This document shows positions 1 to 9,172 of a stretch of 43,090 nucleotides of DNA, piece after piece; position 1 is the first letter of the stretch, and every line of letters starts with the position of its first letter. The stretch lies in assembly GCA_002863155.1 (NCBI GenBank), contig PKED01000028.1:1-43090 (forward strand). The letters are read 5' to 3'. The notes below the pieces were generated by a model. That model searched no databases and had not been told where the DNA came from. It worked only from the letters and a program-made list of their open reading frames with translations. Source of the stretch: Sphingomonadaceae bacterium. GTDB lineage: Bacteria > Pseudomonadota > Alphaproteobacteria > Sphingomonadales > Sphingomonadaceae. The translations under genes and the position numbers were made by a program.

Positions 1-420
1 GAGCGTCGCCGCATCGTCGATCCAGCGCCCCTCCCCGCCCAGAGCCTGCGCGACGGCGGGGAAGTCGCTGCCGGAGAAATCGACCGCCGCATTGGGCCGC
101 TGGCTCGAGCGCTGTTTCATCTCGATCAGCGCCAGGCTCTGGTCGACCAGCACGACGATGACGACCGGCAGACCGAGATCGCGCGCGGTGGCGAGTTCGC
201 CGAGCCCCATCTCCAGACCGGCATCGCCGACGAAGGCGATCACCGGCGCGGACGGCGCAGCGAGCTTGTAGCCCAGCGCCAGCGGCACGGCGCAGCCCAT
301 GGTGCAAAGGCCCGTCGATTGCAGGATCGCGCGCGGGATGTCCGTGCGCCAGATCTGCGAGAGCAGGATGCGATGGGCGCCGGAATCGATCGTGATCACG
401 GTGTCGGCCGGCGTGGCCGC
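1..420 (-). CDS. Thiamine-diphosphate-dependent enzyme (acetolactate-synthase-like), fragment
   Basis: Read on the minus strand from about 420 to base 1, this frame resembles the C-terminal TPP-binding domain of acetolactate-synthase-like enzymes. Visible are a VITIDSGAHR segment, a TMGCAVPLALGYKLA stretch and the diphosphate/Mg-binding motif VGDAGLEMGLGELATA, followed by the hydrophobic strand VVIVVLVDQSLALIEMKQ. The N-terminal domains (about 350 residues in full-length relatives) are missing because the sequence abuts the end of mtaB in another frame. The C-terminus runs off the window. No start codon suits a stand-alone gene. The family is fairly clear; the substrate is not. It is either a deletion remnant or foreign sequence joined by assembly. 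Confidence 0.6.
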
Positions 421-424
421 GCGT

Positions 425-1570
425 ACCGGGGCGTTCGACCAGCACCTGCTGCGTCGATCCGACCAGTGACTTCAGCCAGATCGCGCGCCGCCGCGCCGCG
501 GCATCACGCAAGCTGGCCGCGCGTGCCTTGCGAACCTCGGGCGCCACCTGCGGCATCCGCGCGGCGGGCGTGCCGGCGCGCGGCGAATAGGGAAAGATGT
601 GCGCATGAACGATGTCGCAATCGTCGATCAGCGCGAGCGAGTTTGCGAACATCGCGTCGCTTTCGGTCGGGAAACCGGCGATCAGGTCCGCCCCGATCGC
701 GATGTCAGGACGGTGCGCCCTCAGCCGCTCGACGATCCGAACCGCGTCGGCGCGGGCATGCCGCCGCTTCATCCGCTTGAGCACCATGTCGTCGCCGGCC
801 TGGAGCGACAGGTGGACGTGCGGCATGATCCGCGCCTCGCCCGTGACAAGATCGAACAGCCGGTCGTCGATCTCGATCGAATCGAGCGACGACAGCCGCA
901 GCCGCTCGAGCTGCGGGACATGGCGCAGGATTCGCTCGATCAGCGTGGCGAGCGTCGGCGCGCCCGGCAGGTCGGGGCCATAGCTGGTCAGGTCGACGCC
1001 GGTCAGCACGACTTCGCGGTGACCGGCATCGACCAGCGCCGCGATCCGGTCGATCACCGCGCCGGCGGGCACCGACCGGCTGTTGCCGCGCCCATGAGGG
1101 ATCACGCAGAAGGTGCAGCGATGGTCGCAGCCATTCTGGACCTCGACAAAGGCGCGGACATGGTCGGCAAAACTCGCGGCCAGATGCGGCGCCGTGACGC
1201 GGACCGCCATGATGTCCTGCACCTGCACTCGCGCGGGATCGGCCCAGGCGGCAGGCATCAGTTTTTCGGCGTTGCCGATGACGCGGTCGACTTCGGGCAT
1301 CGCGGCGAAGCCGTGCGGATCGATCTGCGCCGCGCAGCCGGTAACCGCGATCTCGGCGCCGGGGTCCGCGCGGCGGGCGCGGCGGATCGCGGCGCGGGTT
1401 TCGGCCACGGCGGTGCTCGTCACCGCGCAGCTGTTGATGACCACCAGCGACCGATCGGCGTTGATCGCGCGGATCGTCTCGCTTTCGGCGAGGTTCAGGC
1501 GACAGCCCAGGCTGATCACCCGGGGTTGCGGCAATTGGGGAGGGGGGGCGGCAAGCGCTTGAGGCAACAT
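425..1570 (-). CDS. mtaB: MtaB-type tRNA (threonylcarbamoyladenosine) methylthiotransferase, 3' end disrupted
   Basis: Radical-SAM enzyme expected to convert t6A37 to ms2t6A37 in ANN-decoding tRNAs. From ATG 1570 the protein begins with a UPF0004 domain (SLGCRLNLAESE, INSCAV and VTGCAAQ supply the three auxiliary-cluster cysteines). At about residues 147-154 it has the radical-SAM motif CDHRCTFC, then VVLTGVDLTSYG and LSLQAGDD. The family match continues through FPYSPRAGTPAARMPQ and stops near VLVERPGT, where the TRAM-like C-terminal domain should start. Beyond about 425 the frame stays open to base 1 but encodes arginine-rich nonsense, while TPP-enzyme sequence appears in another frame. About 382 authentic residues remain, so the last 30-50 are probably lost. 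A GGDEF-EAL gene lies 38 bp upstream on the same strand. Confidence 0.85.
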
Positions 1571-1608
1571 CGCCGCCGATCTAGGCGCGCGGCCGCGCCA
1601 AGTCCACC

Positions 1609-3243
1609 TCAGGCACTTCGCCGCAGGTCGGCCGGCTCCGGCACCGGATGCGCCATCAGCAACCCGCGTTCGGCAAGCAGCATCCGCGCCTGCGCCGCGT
1701 CGAGCGGCTGGCCGTAATGATAGCCCTGACCGCGCGCGCAGCCGAGCCCCTTCGCGCGCGCCTCGATCGCCTCGTCCACGACGCCTTCTGCCGTGACCGC
1801 GAGGTTGAGCGTGTCGGCAAGCCGCGTGATCGCCGTCACGATCGCCGCGCTTTCGGCATTGTCGTTAATCGACGCGATGAAGCTGTGGTCGATCTTCAAC
1901 TGATCGAAGGGCAGCGCGCGCAGATGCGCGAGCGACGAATAGCCGGTGCCAAAATCGTCGAGCGCCACGCGGATGCCCTGGTTCTTCAGGCTGGCGACGA
2001 TCGACTGCGCGACCGCCAGATTGCCGAAAAGGGCAGCTTCGGTGATCTCGACCTCCAGCCGCCCCGCAGGAAAACCGGTTTCGGCGAGCAGCTTGGTCAG
2101 CTTCTGGCCGAGCCACGCGTCCTTCAACTGGCCCGGTGCGAGGTTGACCGACAGCGTCAGCCCCGGATCCCAGTCGCGCGCCTGGCAGAAGGCGTGGCGC
2201 ATGACGGCAAAGGACAGGTCGTTGATGAGGCCCGATTCCTCGGCGATCGCCAGGAATTCGGCGGGCATGATCAGCCCGCGGGTCGGATGTTCCCAGCGCG
2301 CGAGCACCTCGAAACCGACCAGGCGGCCGGTCGTCAGCTCCACTTGCCGGTCGAAATAGGGGACAAGCTGATGGTTGGCGATCGCCGCGCGCAGCCCGAC
2401 CTCGATCTCGTTGCGTGCCTTGAGTTCGCGCTCCATCGATGCATCGAACCACAATGCCTCGCGGCCGCCGGCCTTCTTGGCGGCGTACATTGCGATGTCG
2501 GCGCTGCGCATCAGCGCGTCGATGCTCGGGCTGTCGACGTCGGTGCGAGCGATGCCGATCGATCCGGTGACGTGAAGTTCCAGGCCGTCGACGACGAACG
2601 GCCGGGCCATGCGCGACATCAACCGTTCGGCGACCCGCTCCACCGTCTGCGGGACGCTGGCGTCGAACAGGAACGCGCAGGCGAATTCATCGCCCCCCAG
2701 CCGTGCGGCGAGCGCGACCGGCGGCATCGCGTCGGTCACCTCGGCGGCGACCTGCTTCAACAGCGTATCGCCGGTGCCGTGGCCGTACATGTCGTTGACG
2801 CGCTTGAAATGATCGATGTCGAGCAGGACGAGCGCCACGACCTTGTGGCGGCGATTGGCCTGCGCGATCATCGCCCCGCCTTCCTCGATCAGCGCGCGCC
2901 GGTTGAGCAGGCCGGTCAGCGGATCGCGCGCGGCAAGCTGCGCGGCGCGCGCTTCAGCGGCAGCATGATTTTGCGCAGCGAGCAGCAGCGCGGCATGGCG
3001 CCGCCAGCCGAACAGGATCAGCGCGACGTTCAGCAGCAGCGCGATCATCAGCACGCGGTCGATCGCGCCGTCGATCGCGCCCGATTGGCCGATCAGCGTC
3101 GACAGCGCGGCGCTGCCGGTCAGGACGAAGATCAGAATTGCCGCGACCGTGATCGCGCCGCCCAGCCGGTCGCCTGGCATCGGCGCCACCGGCGCGGTTG
3201 CGGCGGCGGGCACGGATAGGTCGGCATGGCGTGGATCGGTCAT
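1609..3243 (-). CDS. Membrane GGDEF-EAL protein (cyclic-di-GMP turnover)
   Basis: Bifunctional-architecture c-di-GMP protein, about 544 residues from ATG 3243; a GTG at 3291 would add 16 residues. Two N-terminal membrane helices (about residues 30-52 and 63-80) are followed by GGDEF and EAL domains. The GGDEF signature RLGGDEF (183-187) is intact, but there is no RxxD inhibitory site five residues before it. The EAL domain begins with FEVLARWEHP (EVLAR, about 312-316) and keeps EITEAAL, LDDFGTGYSSL, LKIDHSF, AEGV and QGYHYGQPL, so phosphodiesterase catalysis looks possible. Both activities are plausible; the net direction cannot be read from sequence. No separate sensor domain is seen between the membrane part and GGDEF. 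Confidence 0.92.
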   Translation of the reverse strand: MTDPRHADLSVPAAATAPVAPMPGDRLGGAITVAAILIFVLTGSAALSTLIGQSGAIDGAIDRVLMIALLLNVALILFGWRRHAALLLAAQNHAAAEARAAQLAARDPLTGLLNRRALIEEGGAMIAQANRRHKVVALVLLDIDHFKRVNDMYGHGTGDTLLKQVAAEVTDAMPPVALAARLGGDEFACAFLFDASVPQTVERVAERLMSRMARPFVVDGLELHVTGSIGIARTDVDSPSIDALMRSADIAMYAAKKAGGREALWFDASMERELKARNEIEVGLRAAIANHQLVPYFDRQVELTTGRLVGFEVLARWEHPTRGLIMPAEFLAIAEESGLINDLSFAVMRHAFCQARDWDPGLTLSVNLAPGQLKDAWLGQKLTKLLAETGFPAGRLEVEITEAALFGNLAVAQSIVASLKNQGIRVALDDFGTGYSSLAHLRALPFDQLKIDHSFIASINDNAESAAIVTAITRLADTLNLAVTAEGVVDEAIEARAKGLGCARGQGYHYGQPLDAAQARMLLAERGLLMAHPVPEPADLRRSA

Positions 3244-3318
3244 TGTCGGCAACGGCCCCGTTCGAGTGTCGGCGGGATCATGCCCGACCACCCCTCAAGA
3301 CGATATTAAGCCGCATGG

Positions 3319-3347
3319 TTGCGAAAGGGTGGCGATTGGTCTAGAGG
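3319..3347 (+). promoter_or_regulatory. Possible ffh promoter
   Basis: TTGCGA at 3319-3324 and TAGAGG at 3342-3347 are separated by 17 bp, in the divergent gap between the GGDEF-EAL gene and ffh. The -10 match is poor, so this is only suggestive. Confidence 0.25.
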
Positions 3348-3473
3348 CACCCCAGATCGTTCCTTGCCGGAACGTGCGAACGCATGCCCACGGGCAAAGC
3401 TGGCCGACGAGGTTTCGTCCGCCAGCTTATTTTGCGTTTGCACCGGCAAGTCGCGATCGACGAGGAGTTTTTG

Positions 3474-4961
3474 ATGTTCGACAGTCTCAGCGATCGCCTT
3501 GGCGGCGTGTTCGATCGGCTTCGGGGGCGCGGCGCGCTGACCGAGGCGGACGTGCGCGGCGCGATGCGCGAAGTGCGGATCGCGCTGCTCGAAGCCGATG
3601 TCGCGCTGCCGGTCGCGCGCGATTTCGTCGACAAGGTGACCGAACAGGCGGTCGGCCAGAATGTGCTGCGTTCGGTCACGCCGGGGCAGCAGGTCGTCAA
3701 GATCGTCAACGATGCGCTGACCGACATGCTTGGCGGTGGCGAAGTGGGGCTCGACCTCGGCGTCACTCCGCCCGCCGTCATAATGATGGTCGGCCTGCAG
3801 GGGTCGGGCAAGACGACCACAACCGCCAAGCTCGCCAAGCGGCTGAGCAAGGGACAGGGCGGGCGCGAGGCCAAGAAGGTGCTGATGGCGTCGCTCGACG
3901 TCAATCGCCCGGCCGCGCAGGAACAGCTGGCGACGCTCGGCAAGCAGGTCGAGGTGGCGACGTTGCCGATTGTCGCGGGCCAGCGCCCGGTCGAGATCGC
4001 AAAGCGCGCGATGCAGGCGGCGAAGCTTCAGGGCTATGACGTGCTGATGCTCGACACCGCAGGCCGGCTGCACGTCGACCAGGCGCTGATGGACGAGATG
4101 AAGGCGATCGCCGACATCGCGACGCCACACGAAATCCTGCTCGTCGTCGACTCGCTGACCGGTCAGGACGCCGTCAACGTCGCGCAGAATTTCAGCGAAC
4201 AGGTGCCGCTGACCGGTGTCGTGCTTACGCGGATGGACGGCGACGCGCGCGGTGGTGCCGCGCTGTCGATGCGCGCCGTCACCGGCAAGCCGATCAAGTT
4301 CGCGGGCACCGGTGAAAAGATGGACGCGATCGAGGCGTTCCATCCGGGTCGCGTCGCCGGGCGCATCCTCGGCATGGGCGACGTCGTCAGCCTGGTCGAA
4401 AAGGCCGCCGAGGCGATCCAGGCCGAAGATGCCGAGCGGATGGCGCAGCGGCTGGCCAAGGGCCAGTTCGACATGAACGACCTGCGCGGCCAGCTCGCGC
4501 AGATGCAGCGGATGGGCGGGCTCGGCGCGCTGGCGGGCATGATGCCGGGCATGAAGAAGGCGCAGGCGGCAATGGCCGGCGGCAGCCACGACAAAACGCT
4601 GGTTCACATGGACGCGATGATCGCATCGATGACGCCCAAGGAGCGCGCCAAGCCCGAACTGCTCAACGCCAAGCGCAAGATCCGCATCGCCAAGGGATCC
4701 GGCACCACCGTTCAGGACGTCAACAAGCTGCTGAAGATGCACCAGGAAATGGCCGGTGCGATGAAGAAGCTGAAAAAGATGGGCGGCATCAAGGGCATGA
4801 TGGCGATGCTCGGCAAGGGCGGGGGCATGGGCGGCATCGGCAACGCGCTCGGCGGCCCCGATCTTGGCGAGATGATGGGCAAGGCGGGCGGCGGCCTGCC
4901 GGGTCTGGGAGGGCCCAAATTGCCGCCGGGTTTCGAGAATTTCATCAACAAGAAGAAATAA
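3474..4961 (+). CDS. ffh: Signal recognition particle protein Ffh (SRP54)
   Basis: GTPase subunit of the SRP that binds 4.5S RNA and signal sequences and delivers ribosomes to FtsY at the inner membrane. The 495-residue protein has an N-domain helical bundle, a G domain with P-loop GLQGSGKT (107-114), [13 protein letters not shown] and DTAGR (194-198), and a methionine-rich M domain from about residue 325 ending in [11 protein letters not shown]-type repeats and a lysine tail. An upstream in-frame ATG at 3384 exists, but ATG 3474 has GAGGAG six bases before it and begins exactly where the family does. It is followed 43 bp later by rpsP. Confidence 0.98.
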   Translation: MFDSLSDRLGGVFDRLRGRGALTEADVRGAMREVRIALLEADVALPVARDFVDKVTEQAVGQNVLRSVTPGQQVVKIVNDALTDMLGGGEVGLDLGVTPPAVIMMVGLQGSGKTTTTAKLAKRLSKGQGGREAKKVLMASLDVNRPAAQEQLATLGKQVEVATLPIVAGQRPVEIAKRAMQAAKLQGYDVLMLDTAGRLHVDQALMDEMKAIADIATPHEILLVVDSLTGQDAVNVAQNFSEQVPLTGVVLTRMDGDARGGAALSMRAVTGKPIKFAGTGEKMDAIEAFHPGRVAGRILGMGDVVSLVEKAAEAIQAEDAERMAQRLAKGQFDMNDLRGQLAQMQRMGGLGALAGMMPGMKKAQAAMAGGSHDKTLVHMDAMIASMTPKERAKPELLNAKRKIRIAKGSGTTVQDVNKLLKMHQEMAGAMKKLKKMGGIKGMMAMLGKGGGMGGIGNALGGPDLGEMMGKAGGGLPGLGGPKLPPGFENFINKKK

Positions 4962-5004
4962 CGGCTTCGGCCACCAATCAAGCGATCAGAAAGAAGGAAG
5001 ACTA

Positions 5005-5502
5005 ATGGCACTCAGCATTCGTTTGTCGCGCGGCGGCTCCAAGAAGCGTCCCTATTACCGGGTTGTCGTCGCCGACGCCCGCAGCCCGCGCGACGGCCGC
5101 TTCATCGAGAAGATCGGCACCTATAACCCGCTGCTCGCCAAGGATTCGCCCGATCGCGTGAAGCTCGATACCGAGCGTGCGGCGCACTGGCTGAAGATGG
5201 GCGCGCAGCCGACCGATCGCGTCGCCCGCTTCCTCGACGCGACCGGCGTCAAGGAGCGTGCGCCGCGCAACAACCCGAACAAGGGCAAGCCCGGCGAAAA
5301 GGCGACCGAACGCGCCGAGGAACGCGCCGAAAAGCTGAAGGCAGCCGAGGAAGCCGCTGCCGAGGCCGCCGCCGCTCCGGTCGTTGAAGAAGCACCGGCT
5401 GAAGAGGCCCCGGCCGAGGAAGCTGCCGCCGAGGAAACGGTCGCAGAGGAAACCGCCGCCGAAGCGCCTGCCGCCGAAGAGACGCCTGCGGCCGACGCGT
5501 AA
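5005..5502 (+). CDS. rpsP: 30S ribosomal protein S16 with long Ala/Glu tail
   Basis: Small-subunit protein that stabilises 16S rRNA. Residues 1 to about 85 are a canonical S16 ([52 protein letters not shown]). The remaining 80 residues are a low-complexity tail, first basic ([19 protein letters not shown]) and then strongly acidic Ala/Glu/Pro repeats, making 165 residues in place of the usual 80-90. AAGGAAG lies just before the ATG. The TAA stop is immediately followed by the rimM ATG, so the two are coupled. Confidence 0.97.
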   Translation: MALSIRLSRGGSKKRPYYRVVVADARSPRDGRFIEKIGTYNPLLAKDSPDRVKLDTERAAHWLKMGAQPTDRVARFLDATGVKERAPRNNPNKGKPGEKATERAEERAEKLKAAEEAAAEAAAAPVVEEAPAEEAPAEEAAAEETVAEETAAEAPAAEETPAADA

Positions 5503-5982
5503 ATGCGCGCAACAGCCCCCGTCACGCTTGCCGTCATCATCGGCGCGCACGGTGTGACGGGGGAAGTGCGCCTGAAGCTCTTCACCGACGACCTGAAACG
5601 CTACAAGCGTTTCAACGACGGCGCCCTGACGCTCACATCGCTGCGCGACGGCAGCAACGGCGCGATCGCGCGTTTCGCGGAAGTGACCGATCGCAACCGG
5701 GCGGAGGCGATGCGCGGCACCGAAATCACGGTACCGCGCGCCGATCTGCCGCCGCTGGGTGAGGGCGAATACTACCATGCCGATCTGCTTGGGCTGGCGG
5801 TCATCTCCACCGACGGCGCGGCGATCGGCACGGTCGCTACGATCGACAATTTCGGCGCGGGCGACGTGATCGAGATCGAACGCGCCGACGGCACCCGCTT
5901 CATGGTGCCGATGCGTGCCGAGGCCGTGCCCGAGTGGGACGACACCCGGCTGGTGGTCGCCGCAGCCTTCGCTAGCGCCTGA
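5503..5982 (+). CDS. rimM: Ribosome maturation factor RimM
   Basis: Assembly factor for the 30S head domain that binds S19. The 159-residue protein has the N-terminal beta-barrel start [19 protein letters not shown], the [10 protein letters not shown] linker, and a PRC-barrel-like C-terminal half beginning [13 protein letters not shown] and ending [15 protein letters not shown]. The ATG directly abuts the rpsP stop with no gap. The 3' end overlaps the convergent flavoprotein gene by 11 bp. trmD, which commonly follows rimM, is displaced 2.4 kb downstream here. Confidence 0.96.
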   Translation: MRATAPVTLAVIIGAHGVTGEVRLKLFTDDLKRYKRFNDGALTLTSLRDGSNGAIARFAEVTDRNRAEAMRGTEITVPRADLPPLGEGEYYHADLLGLAVISTDGAAIGTVATIDNFGAGDVIEIERADGTRFMVPMRAEAVPEWDDTRLVVAAAFASA

Positions 5983-6874
5983 TCGGCCGGCGCGCGTCGA
6001 GCAAGTTCCGGATCGCCGTTGCAGCGACGCCCGCCTGGCCCATCGCATGGCTGATCTGGTCGAGCCCCTTCACGACGTCTCCGGCGGCGAAAAGGCCCGG
6101 CACGCTCGTTTGCTGGTGGTCGTCCACCTCGAGACAGCCGTCCTCGCTTGCCCGTGCCCCGGCCTCCACGGCCAGTTCCGACCGGATCGTCGAACCGAGC
6201 GCGGGGTAGATGCTGTCAAAAGCCATGCGTCCGTCCGCGGTATCGAGCGCGAGCCGGTTGCCCTCGATCGCGTAGCCACCACAAGGCCCGTCGACCCGGG
6301 CGATGCCGGCATCGTCAAGCGCCGCGACGCACGCTTCGTCGAGCGCGTAGCCGGCAGGGGCGATCAGGGTCACGTCGCGCGTGAAGCCGCGCACGAACAA
6401 CGCCTCGCGCATGCCGTGGTCGCCGGTGCCGATCACGCCGACCCGGCGATCGGTCACTTCATAACCGTCACAGACCGGGCAATAGCGGAGCAGGCCCGCT
6501 TGGAGCGCAGCGTCGTGCAGCGCGTCCGCCATGTCGGGCCGGTGATTGACGACGCCCGTCGCCAGCAGCACCGATCGCGCCGCGAACGCGCGACCACCGG
6601 CAAGCACCCGGAACTCCTGACCGGCGCGTTCGATCGCGCTTACCGCGACCGCTTCGCGCATGGCGCCATACTCAGCCGCCTGTCGCTGCATCCGCGCAAG
6701 CAGATCGACACCCGATATGCCGCCCGGAAAGCCGGCGTGATTGTGGGTGCGCGGGATCAGCGCGGCCCGGCTCGATCCACAATCGAACAGCCGGATGCTT
6801 AGCCGGAACCGCGCGAGATAGATTGCGGCGGTCAACCCCGCCGGCCCGGCGCCGATGATGATGCAATCGTCCAT
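5972..6874 (-). CDS. Thioredoxin-reductase-like NAD(P)/FAD oxidoreductase
   Basis: Class II pyridine-nucleotide disulfide oxidoreductase fold, 300 residues from ATG 6874 (a GTG 21 bases upstream is possible). It shows the N-terminal FAD motif GAGPAG (8-13), a redox-type CPVC (132-135) in [10 protein letters not shown], the NADPH motif GTGDHG (149-154) and the C-terminal FAD contact GLFAAGDVV. The CxxC makes a disulfide reductase likely, although the usual thioredoxin reductase sequence is CATC, so the partner may not be thioredoxin. It runs opposite to the ribosomal genes on either side and diverges from the WHLH/TIGR04222 pair, which has a cysteine-rich partner. A functional link is only inferred. 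Confidence 0.88.
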   Translation of the reverse strand: MDDCIIIGAGPAGLTAAIYLARFRLSIRLFDCGSSRAALIPRTHNHAGFPGGISGVDLLARMQRQAAEYGAMREAVAVSAIERAGQEFRVLAGGRAFAARSVLLATGVVNHRPDMADALHDAALQAGLLRYCPVCDGYEVTDRRVGVIGTGDHGMREALFVRGFTRDVTLIAPAGYALDEACVAALDDAGIARVDGPCGGYAIEGNRLALDTADGRMAFDSIYPALGSTIRSELAVEAGARASEDGCLEVDDHQQTSVPGLFAAGDVVKGLDQISHAMGQAGVAATAIRNLLDARRPIRR

Positions 6875-6957
6875 GCGCGCATCAAGCCCCGGCACCGGAA
6901 CTCGTTCCGGCGGCGAGCGATCGGATCGGCAGCCGCTGGGCCGAATTCGCTTGCAAT

Positions 6958-6963
6958 TATACT
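6958..6963 (+). promoter_or_regulatory. Possible -10 element for the WHLH/TIGR04222 pair
   Basis: TATACT lies in an AT-rich patch 25 bases before ATG 6988, in the divergent gap behind the minus-strand flavoprotein gene. No convincing -35 element is seen 17 bp upstream. Confidence 0.35.
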
Positions 6964-6987
6964 CCTACCGTGATAGTGGGAATTCAG

Positions 6988-7560
6988 ATGAGCGCTTCGG
7001 CAGCTTCACCTCTGATCCCCGACCACCCGGTGTGGCACCGGCTTTCGCATTATATCATCGGTCCCGAAGACGCCGCCCTGAGCTTTGCGGCTCGACTAGC
7101 GCGCGAGAATGGCTGGAGCGAGGCGCATGCCCTGCGCATCATCGACGAATACCGCAAATTCGCTTTCCTCGCCGTCACGGGCGACACGCAGGTGACGCCG
7201 TCCGACGCGGTCGATCAGGCTTGGCACCTGCACCTGACCTATACCCGGGACTATTGGGATAGGTTTTGTCCTGAAATCCTCGGAAAGGCGCTTCACCACG
7301 GTCCGACCGCGGGCGGCGAGGCCGAGCGGGGACGCTTCTTCCGGCAATATGCCGATACGCTGAAACGCTATGAGGCCGTGTTCGGACCAGCCCCGGCCGA
7401 TCTGTGGCCGAGCGCGCAACAGCGGCTGATCGAGGATCCGCGCGCGCGCCGGGTGCATCCGCGCGACGGGATCGTGATTTCCAGAAAGGCTCTGCGGCGG
7501 GCGATGGTCGCCTTGTTGATGGTTGCCGCGATTGCCCTTCTGCTTTGGTGGAGGACGTGA
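6988..7560 (+). CDS. Tail-anchored WHxH protein (glycine-rich-domain-protein-like, function unknown)
   Basis: A 190-residue protein that resembles the bacterial proteins annotated as glycine-rich domain-containing by the signature D-x-x-WHLH-x3-TRDYW (residues 76-90). H80, H82, C94 and the HH pair at 103-104 could bind a metal; that is inference. A helical N-terminal half (about 26-62) precedes the motif. A single hydrophobic helix at 172-188 followed by a charged WWRT end makes it tail-anchored, with most of the protein in the cytoplasm. ATG 6988 is chosen because GTGGGA precedes it by six bases; GTG codons at 6970 and 6976 are alternatives. Its TGA overlaps the ATG of the next gene by one base, so the pair is translationally coupled. 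The biochemical role is not known. Confidence 0.7.
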   Translation: MSASAASPLIPDHPVWHRLSHYIIGPEDAALSFAARLARENGWSEAHALRIIDEYRKFAFLAVTGDTQVTPSDAVDQAWHLHLTYTRDYWDRFCPEILGKALHHGPTAGGEAERGRFFRQYADTLKRYEAVFGPAPADLWPSAQQRLIEDPRARRVHPRDGIVISRKALRRAMVALLMVAAIALLLWWRT

Positions 7561-8399
7561 TGGGACTGGGTGTTTTCGACCTGACCGGCGGCCCGTTTCT
7601 GGCGCTGTACGGCGCCCTGTTGGTCGCGGCGATCGTGGCGGGCTTCGCGATCCCGCGCTGGCTGAGACCGGAGGGACGCCGCGCGCCGCTGAACGATCCT
7701 GACCAGATCGCCTATCTCGCCGGTGGGCCACTGCGCTATGTCGATGCCGTGATCGCGCGGCTTCTCGCTGCCGGCAAGATCGCGGTCGAGGGGCAAAGCG
7801 CCGCGCGCATCGTTGCCCCGCCGACCCTGGCTGCGGGCGCCGAGCGATCGGTGCTCGCGCTGCCGACGCCGTCGCCCTGGAGCCGGATCGTGCGGGTCGT
7901 GACGCCGCACGCCAGGGCGGTCGAGCAGCAGCTGGTCCGCGCCGAGTTGCTCATCGATCGCGGCACCGCGCTTCAGCTCCGCTTCTGGTCGATATCACCC
8001 TATCTGCTGCTGATCGCCTTTGGCCTGATCAAGTGGGAGATCGGTATGGGCCGCGGACGGCCGGTGGGTTTCCTGACCGTGCTGCTCGCAGTGACCATCG
8101 GGCTGGCGGTGATCCGCTTCTTCAGCATCGATCGGCGCACACGCGGTGCCATCGACACGCTTGCCGATACAAGATCGACAGCCGACCGGCTGCGGCGCGC
8201 GCCGACCCACGACGAAATACCGCTTGCGGTCGCGCTGTTCGGCACCGTCGCGCTCGCCGGATCGGAATGGAGCAACTACCACGCGATGCGCATGGCGAGC
8301 AGTTCGGGCGGGGTCAGCAGCGACGGCGGCAGCAGCAGCAGCTCTGACGGTGGTGGTAGCGGCTGCGGCGGCGGCGGTTGCGGCGGCTGCGGCAGCTGA
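7560..8399 (+). CDS. TIGR04222-type membrane protein with Gly/Ser/Cys-rich tail
   Basis: A 279-residue membrane protein whose N-terminus ([16 protein letters not shown]) and overall plan fit the uncharacterised TIGR04222 membrane family. One helix lies at about 12-32. A soluble segment of about 45-140 contains [29 protein letters not shown], which looks like a small winged-helix-like unit. Two further helices lie at about 143-160 and 168-188, then a short hydrophobic stretch at about 222-235. The last 30 or so residues are almost only Gly and Ser with the protein's only three cysteines (C269, C274, C277). GGAGGA precedes the ATG. Family assignment rests on pattern recognition; the function is unknown. 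Confidence 0.75.
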   Translation: MGLGVFDLTGGPFLALYGALLVAAIVAGFAIPRWLRPEGRRAPLNDPDQIAYLAGGPLRYVDAVIARLLAAGKIAVEGQSAARIVAPPTLAAGAERSVLALPTPSPWSRIVRVVTPHARAVEQQLVRAELLIDRGTALQLRFWSISPYLLLIAFGLIKWEIGMGRGRPVGFLTVLLAVTIGLAVIRFFSIDRRTRGAIDTLADTRSTADRLRRAPTHDEIPLAVALFGTVALAGSEWSNYHAMRMASSSGGVSSDGGSSSSSDGGGSGCGGGGCGGCGS

Positions 8400-8439
8400 A
8401 CGGGCTTGCCAGCCGACACGCCAGCGACAAGGAACGACT

Positions 8440-9171
8440 ATGGGTTTCGCAGCGACCATCCTCACCCTCTATCCGGAGATGTTTCCCGGGCCGCTCGGGG
8501 CGTCGCTGGCCGGGCGCGCACTGGCGGAGGGGCGGTGGTCGCTGGACGCGCGCAACATCCGCGACTTTGCGACCGACCGCCACCGGACCGTCGACGACAC
8601 CCCGGCGGGGGGCGGCGCAGGGATGGTGCTGCGCGCCGATGTGGTGGCGGCAGCGGTCGACAGCGTGGCCGACGGGCGCCCCCTGCTCGCGATGACTCCG
8701 CGCGGCACGCCACTGACGCAGGAACGCGTTCGGTCGCTGGCGGCGGGTCCCGGCGCGATCATCTTGTGCGGTCGGTTCGAGGGATTTGACGAGCGCCTGT
8801 TCGAGGCGCGGCCGATCGAAGCGGTCTCGATCGGCGACTATGTCCTGTCGGGCGGGGAAATGGGCGCGCTGGTGCTGCTCGACGCTTGCATTCGGCTGCT
8901 TCCCGGCGTAATGGGCGCGCCTTCCAGCGGGGACGAGGAAAGCTTCGAAAGCGGCCTCCTTGAATATCCGCACTATACCCGACCTTATGAATGGGAAGGG
9001 CGCACGATCCCCGAAGTGCTGCGATCGGGGGATCATGCGAGGATCGCGGCGTGGCGAAAGCTGCAGGCCGAGACCGATACACGGCTAAGGAGGCCGGACC
9101 TTTGGGAGCGCCATGAGGGCGCTCGGGCCCGTTCTCCCTCTGGCGCGCGGCGACAGACGAAGGAAGACTGA
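8440..9171 (+). CDS. trmD: tRNA (guanine-N1-)-methyltransferase TrmD
   Basis: Makes m1G37 next to the anticodon of tRNAs reading CNN codons, preventing +1 frameshifts. The 243-residue protein has the SPOUT trefoil-knot motifs: [23 protein letters not shown] and the SAM-binding loop YVLSGGE. The start ATTLYPEMF-like region ([16 protein letters not shown]) fixes ATG 8440, preceded by AAGGAA; an in-frame upstream extension into the TIGR04222 gene is not real. The stop lies one base before the rplS ATG. Confidence 0.97.
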   Translation: MGFAATILTLYPEMFPGPLGASLAGRALAEGRWSLDARNIRDFATDRHRTVDDTPAGGGAGMVLRADVVAAAVDSVADGRPLLAMTPRGTPLTQERVRSLAAGPGAIILCGRFEGFDERLFEARPIEAVSIGDYVLSGGEMGALVLLDACIRLLPGVMGAPSSGDEESFESGLLEYPHYTRPYEWEGRTIPEVLRSGDHARIAAWRKLQAETDTRLRRPDLWERHEGARARSPSGARRQTKED

Positions 9172-9172
9172 G

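Noticed and set aside
599-1717. A 372-codon plus-strand open frame opposite mtaB.
   Set aside because: The minus-strand mtaB has clear radical-SAM motifs; the plus frame does not.
3306-4742. A 478-codon minus-strand open frame opposite ffh.
   Set aside because: It is fully antisense to ffh, has shadow-type composition and no ribosome-binding site or domain.
8290-8400. Gly/Ser codon repeats that could be read as a DNA repeat array.
   Set aside because: They are short, irregular and in frame; they are explained by the low-complexity tail of the TIGR04222-type protein.
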